From 2-12-FULL-60-19 sp041483675 (GTDB taxonomy: Bacteria; Desulfobacterota; Binatia; UBA9968), in contig JBGPGE010000200.1 of the NCBI GenBank assembly GCA_041483675.1, positions 1 to 5,263 of the forward strand: DNA of 5,263 nucleotides, given 5' to 3'. How positions within the stretch are numbered: the stretch's first letter is position 1; every line of letters starts with the position of its first letter. The position numbers were made by a program, and so were the translations under genes. Shown here in pieces: positions 1-5,099 of the stretch. The notes beneath the pieces are model-generated. The model was not told where the DNA came from, ran no database searches, and saw only the letters and a program-made list of their open reading frames with translations.

Positions 1-713
1 AGATCGGCGAAGGCGGCGCGATCTACAAATCTCTGGAATTTTCCGGGCCGTATATCGAGCAGCTTGATTTCTGGGACCGCTGGCTCTTCCCGCATATCGT
101 CGTCGACCTAGGGGCCAAGTGCGGCTACATCGAGCCGGACGAAAAAACTCTCGCTTTCGTGCGCACCGTCACGGACAAACCCTTCGACGCCGTGCGGGGC
201 GACGCGGATCGCAAATTCGAAGCGACTTGGGAATGGGACTTCAGCGCGCTGGAGCCGCAGGTGGCCTGCCCGCCGACGGTGGGAAACGTCAAGACCGTGA
301 GCGAAGTCGCTGGCGCGCCGGTGCAGTGGGCGGAGCTAGGCGGTCATGGCGGCGGACGCATCGAAGATTTCCGTCTGGCGGCTCAGATCTTAAAAGGCCG
401 CCGCGTGCACCGCGACGCGAGATTCAATCTCGTTCCGTCCAGCCGGGCGGTATTCGCGCAAGCGGTGCGCGAGGGATTAGTAGAGACGCTGCACGAGGCC
501 GGCGCCACCTGGTTTCCGCCGAGCACCGGATCGAATCAGGCTTATAATATGGGGGCGATGACGGCCAATGAGGCGATGATCTCGACGCACGCGCGGAATT
601 TTCCGGGCCGCAACGGAAACCCCAACGCGAAGATGTACCTCGCCTCGGCGCTCACCGTCGCCGCCTCGGCGGTCGCGGGCGCGATAGCGGACCCGAGGCA
701 GTTTCTAAAATAG
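1..713 (+). CDS. Aconitase/LeuC-family large subunit lacking Fe-S cysteines (C-terminal part, 5' end outside window)
   Basis: The frame is open from the window edge (first whole codon at base 3) to TAG at 711-713, giving 236 residues; family members run to about 420, so roughly the first 180 are missing. The match to the LeuC/homoaconitase fold is clear: an ALEPQVACP-x-TVGNVK segment near residue 82, RIEDF at 119-123 followed by an ILKGRRV stretch, and ARNFPGR at 197-203. Canonical enzymes hold a [4Fe-4S] cluster with three Cys, one in IGSC-x-N and two in a CxxC 60 and 63 residues later. Here these positions are His115, Thr175 and Asn178, at exactly the 60/63 spacing. The Asn before the first substrate-binding Arg is Ala197, but Arg198 and Arg203 remain. 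The frame is intact, so this is probably a working but cluster-less or differently metallated protein rather than a decayed gene. The reaction is unknown; a hydro-lyase or isomerase on a hydroxy acid is the family expectation. Its likely partner is the small subunit at 1720. Confidence -1.
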   Translation, partial: IGEGGAIYKSLEFSGPYIEQLDFWDRWLFPHIVVDLGAKCGYIEPDEKTLAFVRTVTDKPFDAVRGDADRKFEATWEWDFSALEPQVACPPTVGNVKTVSEVAGAPVQWAELGGHGGGRIEDFRLAAQILKGRRVHRDARFNLVPSSRAVFAQAVREGLVETLHEAGATWFPPSTGSNQAYNMGAMTANEAMISTHARNFPGRNGNPNAKMYLASALTVAASAVAGAIADPRQFLK

Positions 714-715
714 CT

Positions 716-745
716 CAAGGAGGCGACGATGCAGGCGCGAGGCCG
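716..745 (+). repeat. Left copy of 30-bp direct repeat flanking the insertion
   Basis: This stretch matches 1706-1736 as 11 identical bases, a short differing stretch (CG here, AGT there), then 17 identical bases. It includes a perfect AAGGAGG (717-723), an ATG at 729 and the next codons. It begins two bases after the stop codon of the upstream large subunit, where the ribosome binding site of the small subunit would be expected in an uninterrupted operon. It is best read as a displaced duplicate of the start of the gene at 1720. Confidence -1.
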
Positions 746-749
746 ATAG
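729..749 (+). pseudogene. Abortive duplicate of the small-subunit gene start (6 codons)
   Basis: ATG at 729, with AAGGAGG five bases upstream, opens MQARGR and then hits TAG at 747-749. The same six residues begin the intact small-subunit gene at 1720. The homology ends at base 745, so this is a leftover start fragment on the left side of the inserted segment rather than a gene. Ribosomes could still load here, and translation would stop after six codons. Confidence -1.
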
Positions 750-750
750 C

Positions 751-1155
751 TTAGCGTTCCTTGGTGAGATCGATGATGCCTTTTAGAAAGCGGATGGTGA
801 GTTTGAATCGCTTAAGGAAGTTGAGTCCGAGAAGGCCGTCAACGCCGCTCTCGGCTGGCAGGTCGTGGCACAAAACTTCGAGATTGGCGACTTTCTGCCC
901 GATCGCAGTGGCTGACCGCACGGTTGTCCGCGGCGCGTATTCGACGCCGCTGCCCATAACGATGCGTTGTCGGGCGCGGCCGGGATTGGCCGGGTCATAT
1001 CCGAGCCGCGCCATGACATCGGTGGCCACGATCGTCAAGCTCGCGCCGGTATCAAGAACGACAGGTATGAGAAGGGAAGACCGGCCATCGGCCGCTTCAA
1101 GCAGAAGGTCAACTACAATGGAAGAGGCAGAGGGATCATACACCACTCTGGGCAT
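751..1155 (-). CDS. Retropepsin-like (clan AA) single-domain aspartic protease
   Basis: The protein has 134 residues. It carries the catalytic hallmark VVLDTGASLT at residues 32-41 (catalytic Asp35-Thr-Gly-Ala) and the second family signature, a hydrophobic-hydrophobic-Gly stretch VDGLLGLNFL at 105-114. There is one DTGA motif and one domain, so activity would need a homodimer, as in retroviral proteases. No signal peptide or membrane segment is visible, so it should be cytosolic. The start ATG (1155-1153) shares one base with the TAA of the 76-residue gene upstream and lacks a clear ribosome binding site of its own, which points to translational coupling. No other retroelement domain is present; bacterial stand-alone members of this family are common and mostly uncharacterised. 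Substrate unknown. It lies in the inserted segment, antisense to the surrounding operon. Confidence -1.
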   Translation of the reverse strand: MPRVVYDPSASSIVVDLLLEAADGRSSLLIPVVLDTGASLTIVATDVMARLGYDPANPGRARQRIVMGSGVEYAPRTTVRSATAIGQKVANLEVLCHDLPAESGVDGLLGLNFLKRFKLTIRFLKGIIDLTKER

Positions 1156-1385
1156 TAGAAGATGACCCCTGTGTCAGGAGGAAGACTGCCGGTGAAATGA
1201 ATGCAGAGGTTGCCCGTGTGCTTCTTAAGGGCGCGATGGATTTCTTCGCGATCTTTGCTGTGGGCGAGCACCCGTCCCTTGCGCAGAGAGGTCGAAGCGT
1301 CCAACTCGTAGTCTTTGAGGAGAAGCCACTGATCAGGATATTTGGCTTTTATTTTTTGTCTGCTCAACAACGGAGCCTGGGCCAT
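1155..1385 (-). CDS. Small conserved-looking protein of unknown function, coupled to the aspartic protease
   Basis: The product is 76 residues, soluble and rich in charged residues. Its core contains KYPDQWLLLKDYELD (residues 15-29) and KGRVLAHSKDREEIHRAL (36-53), and it ends in GSLPPDTGVIF. From memory, proteins of this pattern (YPxQW near the start, GRVLAHSxxRxE in the middle, a PxDT-like tail) often sit just upstream of single-domain aspartic proteases in bacteria, with some likeness to DUF5678-type proteins; I cannot confirm a family here. The start at 1385 is supported by TAGGAGA eight bases upstream. Its TAA overlaps the protease ATG by one base, so the two are co-translated. A role as partner, substrate or regulator of the protease is possible from context only. 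Confidence -1.
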   Translation of the reverse strand: MAQAPLLSRQKIKAKYPDQWLLLKDYELDASTSLRKGRVLAHSKDREEIHRALKKHTGNLCIHFTGSLPPDTGVIF

Positions 1386-1393
1386 GAGTGCGG

Positions 1394-1400
1394 TCTCCTA
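1394..1400 (-). promoter_or_regulatory. Ribosome binding site of the 76-residue gene, overlapping an upstream stop codon
   Basis: On the minus strand the bases read TAGGAGA, eight bases before the ATG at 1385. The first three bases (1400-1398) are also the stop codon of the candidate small ORF upstream, an arrangement typical of coupled operon genes. The site fixes the start of the 76-residue protein. Confidence -1.
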
Positions 1401-1508
1401 CGGCGAGTATTCGAGAACCCAAAGGTCGTCCTTATCTATGACGAGTTTCCTTCGGCCCGCAGGGTTTTCTCGAGTTCTCACTATAGGCCGCTCGATGTTC
1501 TTAAGCAA
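1398..1508 (-). CDS. Possible small protein (36 aa, TTG start) or remnant of one
   Basis: On the minus strand TTG at 1508 opens 36 codons ending in TAG at 1400-1398. The peptide looks protein-like: LLKNIERPIV, then RTRENPAGRR, then KLVIDKDDLWVLEYSP. The frame is open further upstream to a TAA near 1571 but has no ATG, and the TTG lacks a good ribosome binding site. An ATG at 1554 in a neighbouring frame gives 17 codons (MEFLHAKG...) and stops at 1503-1501, right where this frame becomes protein-like, so a one-base frameshift in a gene of about 50 codons is an alternative. The stop lies inside the ribosome binding site of the next gene, which favours a real first gene of the cassette. I do not recognise the family. 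Confidence -1.
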   Translation of the reverse strand: MLKNIERPIVRTRENPAGRRKLVIDKDDLWVLEYSP

Positions 1509-1591
1509 GGCTCGTGTCGGTGGAGCAGATCCCCTTGGCGTGGAGGAATTCCATGAATAAAAGGGTCGACTTGCTTACCCTTTACGCTTTC

Positions 1592-1697
1592 CTCTTTGCG
1601 CTTTGCTCGTCCGCCGATGCGCAGCAGCGGCCGAACGTGTTGGCGCGGGCGGATAAAGTCATAAGATAGCAAAGAGCAAAGGGCGGAGCGCAAAGAG
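1592..1697. repeat. Imperfect inverted repeat with CAAAGAG-type arms
   Basis: The left arm (1592-1608) is the reverse complement of GAGCAAAGCGCAAAGAG. The right arm (1674-1697) reads GAGCAAAG, a 7-base interruption, then CGCAAAGAG. The 65-base spacer would be the loop of a long stem. It has no following T-run on the coding side of a gene, so it does not look like a terminator. It may be a small dispersed intergenic repeat carried at the edge of the inserted segment. Confidence -1.
1611..1670 (-). repeat. Fragment resembling a widespread intergenic repeat often mistranslated as protein
   Basis: One minus-strand frame reads SYDFIRPRQHVRPLLRIGG. This resembles, from memory, the DDLIRSRQHVRR-type or FDHLVGAGEQ-type strings that recur in spurious translations of intergenic repeats in many environmental and alphaproteobacterial genomes. 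Only about 60 bases match this idea, and the resemblance is by recall, not alignment. Confidence -1.
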
Positions 1698-1705
1698 CGG
1701 AAAAA

Positions 1706-1736
1706 CAAGGAGGCGAAGTATGCAGGCGCGAGGCCG
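1706..1736 (+). repeat. Right copy of the 30-bp direct repeat, containing the functional gene start
   Basis: This copy pairs with 716-745. It holds AAGGAGG at 1707-1713, a six-base spacer and the ATG at 1720 plus the first codons of the small subunit, in an open frame. It is therefore the functional copy. The two repeats differ only in the spacer just before the ATG. Confidence -1.
1707..1713 (+). promoter_or_regulatory. Strong ribosome binding site of the divergent small subunit
   Basis: AAGGAGG, a full complement to the 16S rRNA tail, ends six bases before ATG 1720. It decides the start and indicates high translation initiation. It is duplicated at 717-723 in front of a dead start. Confidence -1.
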
Positions 1737-2217
1737 CTGTTGGAAGTTCGGCGATAACATCCCGACGGACATGATCGTCAGGACCGATATGATCTTTAAG
1801 CCCTGGCCGGAGATTCTGAAACACGTTTTGGAAACCTGCAACCCTGAGTTTCCGGCCAACGTAAAGCCCGGCGACATCGTCGTCACGGGAAAGCACTTCG
1901 GCCAATCCTCCGGACGCGCGATCGCCGCCAAAGCGATGAAGCATACGAAGATCAGTTGCATCATTGCCGAGGGATTCGCCCGCACCTTTTATCGCAACGG
2001 CTTCGAGATCGGCTTGCCGATACTGGAATGCCCCGGCATCACGGAGCAGGTGAGCGACGGCGATGTCCTGAGCGTCGATATCGAAAGTGGGAAGATCGTC
2101 AACGAGACGACAGGCCACGACCTGCAGGCGAAGCCCACGCCGCCGTTTCTGCTCGATATGCTCAAGGCGGGCGGAATCATTCCGATGGCGGAGCGGCTCG
2201 CGGGGGAAGGGTCGTAG
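1720..2217 (+). CDS. Divergent LeuD/aconitase-type small (swivel-domain) subunit
   Basis: At 165 residues this is the usual size of a LeuD/DmdB-type swivel subunit. Family marks are GDNIPTD at 11-17, FARTFYRNGFEIGLP at 86-100 and a GGIIP-like C-terminal segment. The active-site loop, normally NFGCGSSREHA, reads HFGQSSGRAIA at 59-69: Cys becomes Gln62, and the Glu-His after Arg become Ala67-Ile68. The catalytic-type Ser64 and substrate-binding Arg66 are kept. This matches the departure from type of the large subunit at 1-713, so the two probably form one altered complex. Without the insert the genes would be 15 bases apart. The codons at 1720 are fixed by a perfect AAGGAGG. The next gene follows after 15 bases. 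Substrate unknown; 3-isopropylmalate isomerase activity seems unlikely for this pair. Confidence -1.
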   Translation: MQARGRCWKFGDNIPTDMIVRTDMIFKPWPEILKHVLETCNPEFPANVKPGDIVVTGKHFGQSSGRAIAAKAMKHTKISCIIAEGFARTFYRNGFEIGLPILECPGITEQVSDGDVLSVDIESGKIVNETTGHDLQAKPTPPFLLDMLKAGGIIPMAERLAGEGS

Positions 2218-2232
2218 CGCCGGGTAACGATC

Positions 2233-3312
2233 ATGCGAATCCTCTCCAACAGCGACATCGAACGCATCCTCACGCTGGAAGACTGCATGCAAGTTCTCGA
2301 AGTCGCCTACAGAGAGGCCGCGCTGGGGAAGGCCGCAAATCGGCCGCGCAACCACACCATGTTTCCAATCGAGGATGAGCGCTATCCCGGTTTTCACTTC
2401 AGGTTCAAGTCCCAGGAGGGCGGAAATCTCTCTTCCAAAGTCTGGGCGCTGCGCATCACCTCGGATATGGCCGGTGTCGAGACGCTCGCCGGCGGCGTCA
2501 AGCGGCGCAGGCTTATTCCCGCTGCGCCCGGAAACAAATTCGTCGGACTCATCACGCTCTACAGCCTCGAGACGCTGGAGCCGCTCGCGGTCATGCACGA
2601 TAGTTTTATCCAGAAGCTCCGGGTCGGCGCCACCTCGGCGATGGCGATCCGCGAGCTTGCCGACTCCGACGCGAAAGTTGCGGGCCTGTTCGGCTCCGGC
2701 TGGCAGGCCGAGGCTCACCTCCAATATCTCTTGATGGTGCGTCCGCAAATCGAGGAGGTGCGCGTCTACAGTCCGACGCCGGCGCACCGCAATGCATTCG
2801 CCGAACACTGGAGCGCGAAAACCGGCAAGCGAATCGTCGCCGTGGAGCATCCCAGAGACGCAGTGCAGGGCTGCCGGATCGTCACCTGCGCCACCGCGGC
2901 GATGGAGCCCTGCTTCGACGGCCATTGGCTGGAGCCCGGCACGCACGTGACCGGAATCACCTCTCCCGACCGCACCTCGCCGCGCCACGAGCTGGACGAG
3001 CCGACCTTCGACCGCGCCGATGTGTTGGTCGCACTCTCGAAAGAGCAGGTCGAGTACGACAACCAGTTCGATATCATGGGCCCCGTCAAGCGCGGCGTGA
3101 AACGGTGGGAGGAGATCGGCGAGCTGGGCGATCTGTTGATCGGCCGCTTCCCCGGAAGAAAGCAGAGGGAACAGATCACCGTCTTCGCCAACAACACGGG
3201 GATGGGAATCCAATTCGCGGCGGTCGGCGCGCACGTGCTCGCGCTGGCCGACGCCAAAGGGCTGGGACGGGAAGTGCCGACCGAGTGGTTTTTGGAGGAG
3301 ACATCGCCATGA
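2233..3312 (+). CDS. Ornithine cyclodeaminase/mu-crystallin family NAD(P)-dependent protein
   Basis: The protein is 359 residues, near the family's 310-360. The N-terminal substrate domain has Lys69 (SSKVWALRI) in the expected place. It is followed by LRVGATSA at 129-136, which contains the conserved substrate Arg130. The Rossmann domain starts with VAGLFGSGWQAEAHLQ at 149-164, the nucleotide-binding GxGxxA motif. In ornithine cyclodeaminase a catalytic Asp sits in a VGxDxPGK segment; here the region reads GITSPDRTSPRHELD at 241-255, longer by about two residues, so it is not a clear ornithine cyclodeaminase. The family also includes imine (ketimine and pyrroline-2-carboxylate) reductases, alanine dehydrogenase and opine-type dehydrogenases; a reductive or deaminating step on an amino- or imino-acid is the safe call. 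Its TGA overlaps the next ATG (ATGA at 3309-3312), so it is coupled to the following dehydratase genes. Confidence -1.
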   Translation: MRILSNSDIERILTLEDCMQVLEVAYREAALGKAANRPRNHTMFPIEDERYPGFHFRFKSQEGGNLSSKVWALRITSDMAGVETLAGGVKRRRLIPAAPGNKFVGLITLYSLETLEPLAVMHDSFIQKLRVGATSAMAIRELADSDAKVAGLFGSGWQAEAHLQYLLMVRPQIEEVRVYSPTPAHRNAFAEHWSAKTGKRIVAVEHPRDAVQGCRIVTCATAAMEPCFDGHWLEPGTHVTGITSPDRTSPRHELDEPTFDRADVLVALSKEQVEYDNQFDIMGPVKRGVKRWEEIGELGDLLIGRFPGRKQREQITVFANNTGMGIQFAAVGAHVLALADAKGLGREVPTEWFLEETSP

Positions 3313-3824
3313 CTGAAAAGATCGGCGGGAAGCTCATCAAGTTCGGGGACAACGTCAACACCGACGTTATCATCCCCGGCCGCTACCTGGTCAGCATCGA
3401 CCCGCAGGAATTGGCCAAGCATGCCTTCGAGCCGCTGGGGCCGGAAACGCAGAAACGTCTGTGGTCTTCTCAAGTGGTCGTGGGCGGAAAAAACTTCGGC
3501 TGCGGCAGCGCGCGCGAGCAGGCGGCAAGTTGTCTGATCGGCGCCGGAATCAAGGCGGTGCTGGCGAAATCTTTCTCCAGAGTATTTTTTCGGAACTGCA
3601 TCAACACCGGCCTGCCGGCGGTCGAGTGCCCCGAAGCGGCGGAGGTTGCGATGGACGGTGGGGAGATTCGGATCGACCTGGCTGAGGGGCGGGTCGAGGT
3701 GCAAGGAAAAAAATTCAGCTTCGCCTCCTATCCGGAGAGTCTCAAGCAGATCCTCGACGCCGGCGGCTTGATCCCCTACCTGGCCAAGTATGTCCTGCCG
3801 CAGCAGGAAGCTTCGAAGAGGTAA
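3309..3824 (+). CDS. leuD: 3-isopropylmalate dehydratase/aconitase-type small subunit (canonical)
   Basis: The protein is 171 residues, typical for LeuD/DmdB/HacB small subunits. It has GDNVNTDVIIPGRYL at 13-27, the full active-site loop GKNFGCGSAREQA at 60-72 (Ser67 and Arg69 are the catalytic and substrate residues of the family), SFSRVFFRN at 88-96 and GLP at 101-103. ATG 3309 is chosen over in-frame upstream starts because the motifs begin here, GGAGGAG lies just before it, and it overlaps the previous stop in ATGA. It is the swivel subunit for the large subunit that follows six bases later. The symbol is at family level: homoaconitase or dimethylmalate dehydratase type is equally possible from sequence. 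Leucine synthesis is not implied, as leuA and leuB are absent and the neighbours look catabolic. Confidence -1.
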   Translation: MTEKIGGKLIKFGDNVNTDVIIPGRYLVSIDPQELAKHAFEPLGPETQKRLWSSQVVVGGKNFGCGSAREQAASCLIGAGIKAVLAKSFSRVFFRNCINTGLPAVECPEAAEVAMDGGEIRIDLAEGRVEVQGKKFSFASYPESLKQILDAGGLIPYLAKYVLPQQEASKR

Positions 3825-3830
3825 AGCGCC

Positions 3831-5099
3831 ATGGGAAAAACCTTCGCTGAAAAAGTGCTTGCAAAGGCTGCCGGGCTTTCGGAAGTCTCGCCGGGCCAGA
3901 TCGTGGATGCCTATCCCGATCTCTACATGAGCCACATGGCGAGCTGGCGCTGCATCCGGACGATGGAGAAGCTCGGGACAGACAAGCTCTACGACGTCGA
4001 TCGGATCGCCATGGTCATGGACCACATCTCGCCGGCGCAGACCGCCAAGACCGCGGACGACCAGCGGATGTGCCGGGAATTCGCGCAAAAGAAAGGCATC
4101 AAGAAGTTTTACGACGTCAACGCCGGGATCGCGCACATCGTGCTGAGCGAGGCGGGACACATCCGCCCCGGGATGGTCATTATCGGCACCGACTCGCACA
4201 CGACGATCTACGGCGCGCTCGGCGCGCTAGGCACCGGCGTCGGCTTCAGCGAGCTTACGGCCGCCTGGGCCACCGGAAAACTCTGGATGAAGGTGCCGCT
4301 CTCCGTGAAGGTCGTCATCGAGGGTCCGCTGGCGCGCGGCGTCAGTTCGAAAGATGTCATGCTCAAGCTGATCGGCGATCTCACCGCCGACGGCGCGACT
4401 TACTGTTCCGTCGAGTTTCACGGAAGCTACACCGCAGGGCTTTCGGTTTCCGACCGCATGACGCTCTGCAATCTCGCCATGGAGCTGGGCGCGAAGAACG
4501 GCTTTGTTCGGCCGGACGAAGTCACGCGAAGCTATCTCGCCGGGCGCGGCGTCAAACCGGGCGATTACAGCGAGATTCACCCGGACGCCGACGCGGCCTA
4601 TGCCAAGAGCGTGACGATCGACGGGCGCAGCCTGACGCCGCAGATCGCCTGCCCGCACGCGGTCGACAACGTGAAGCCGATCGAGCAGGTCGCGGGCACC
4701 AAGGTGAATCAGGTCTTCATCGGCTCCTGCGCCAACGCAAAGTGGGAAGACCTGGTGGAAGCGGCGGCGATTCTCAAAGGCCGCAAGATCGCGAGCGGCG
4801 TGAGGCTGCTGGTAAGCCCGGCCTCTAAAGAAATTGTCGAGCGAATCGTTAAGGATGGGACTTACTCGATTTTTCTCGAAGCCGGCGCGCTCATCACCAA
4901 TCCGGGCTGCAGCGCGTGCGCCGGGGACGGCGGCGTGATGGCCGACGGCGAGGTCACGCTCTCGACCGCGAACCGCAACTTTCAGGGGCGCATGGGGAGC
5001 TACAAAGCCGAGATTTACCTCGGAAGTCCCGCCGTCGCGGCGGCGACCGCGATCCGCGGAGTCATCACCGACCCGCGCGAGTTCATGCAGAAAAAATGA
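3831..5099 (+). CDS. leuC: 3-isopropylmalate dehydratase/aconitase-type large subunit, Fe-S hydro-lyase
   Basis: At 422 residues it is the length of the archaeal-type LeuC/homoaconitase/dimethylmalate dehydratase group rather than the longer E. coli LeuC. It shows MDH at 63-65, GTDSHTTIYGALGALGTGVG at 119-138, the first cluster cysteine Cys300 in IGSCANA, the pair Cys360/Cys363 in NPGCSACAG, and NRNFQGR at 381-387 with substrate arginines. It should bind a [4Fe-4S] cluster and, with the small subunit, catalyse dehydration/rehydration of a 2- or 3-hydroxy di-acid in the cytosol. The His at 35 is followed by Met36 (MSHMASW) where many relatives have Asp or Glu, a subgroup trait that may affect substrate choice. 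It starts six bases after leuD with GAAGAGG upstream, and its TGA overlaps the next ATG by four bases. The symbol is at family level only. Confidence -1.
   Translation: MGKTFAEKVLAKAAGLSEVSPGQIVDAYPDLYMSHMASWRCIRTMEKLGTDKLYDVDRIAMVMDHISPAQTAKTADDQRMCREFAQKKGIKKFYDVNAGIAHIVLSEAGHIRPGMVIIGTDSHTTIYGALGALGTGVGFSELTAAWATGKLWMKVPLSVKVVIEGPLARGVSSKDVMLKLIGDLTADGATYCSVEFHGSYTAGLSVSDRMTLCNLAMELGAKNGFVRPDEVTRSYLAGRGVKPGDYSEIHPDADAAYAKSVTIDGRSLTPQIACPHAVDNVKPIEQVAGTKVNQVFIGSCANAKWEDLVEAAAILKGRKIASGVRLLVSPASKEIVERIVKDGTYSIFLEAGALITNPGCSACAGDGGVMADGEVTLSTANRNFQGRMGSYKAEIYLGSPAVAAATAIRGVITDPREFMQKK

Larger units (their letters stand above)
746..1705. other. Inserted segment of about 960 bp between the two halves of a dehydratase gene pair
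   Basis: The segment lies between the two copies of the 30-bp direct repeat and separates an aconitase-type large subunit from its presumed small subunit. Its genes read on the minus strand, against every other gene in the window, and by eye it is less GC-rich than its flanks. The protease stop codon lies five bases inside the left boundary. It holds no transposase, integrase or recombinase, and I see no convincing terminal inverted repeats. A 30-bp duplication is longer than usual insertion-sequence target duplications, so the mechanism is open: a non-autonomous element, or a repair- or replication-linked insertion with duplication. The differences between the repeat copies suggest the event is not recent. 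Confidence -1.
1555..1705. other. Non-coding stretch between the divergently transcribed cassette and operon
   Basis: No convincing gene is visible in either direction; long antisense frames crossing it are incidental. It holds an inverted repeat with AAAG-rich arms (1592-1608 and 1674-1697) and a segment resembling a widespread intergenic repeat. It must contain or lie near the promoter of the minus-strand cassette. After the insertion it may also have to supply a promoter for the plus-strand genes from 1720. TTGGCG at 1640 with TAAGAT 16 bases later is the best plus-strand candidate I see, and it is weak. Confidence -1.

Noticed and set aside
35..610. A 16-base exact repeat (35-50 and 595-610) inside the cluster-less large-subunit gene
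   Set aside because: The copies are read in different frames and encode two separately conserved family motifs (LEFSGP and RNFPGR). Codon constraint explains them better than duplication.
761..1165. 134-codon plus-strand open frame opposite the protease gene
   Set aside because: It mirrors the protease coordinates and has no motif. The minus-strand reading carries the DTGA and DGLLGLNFL signatures.
1477..1487. CTCACTATAGG, identical to the 3' core of the phage T7 promoter
   Set aside because: The TAATACGA half is absent and no phage gene or vector sequence is nearby. Eleven bases can match by chance, and the site lies in the candidate small ORF.
751..1693. Possible terminal inverted repeats of the inserted segment (TTAGCGTTCC near the left end, TTTGCGCTCC inverted near the right end)
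   Set aside because: Only 8 of 10 bases agree, the positions are not at the boundaries set by the direct repeat, and no transposase is present.
1582..3234. 550-codon open frame on the minus strand
   Set aside because: It lies antisense to the small subunit and the cyclodeaminase-family gene, has an Arg/His/Asp-rich composition without domains, and crosses the inverted-repeat stretch. It is a high-GC shadow.
2766..4199. 477-codon open frame on the minus strand
   Set aside because: It is antisense to three well-supported genes and shows no recognisable motif; the GC-rich codon pattern of the opposite strand keeps it open.
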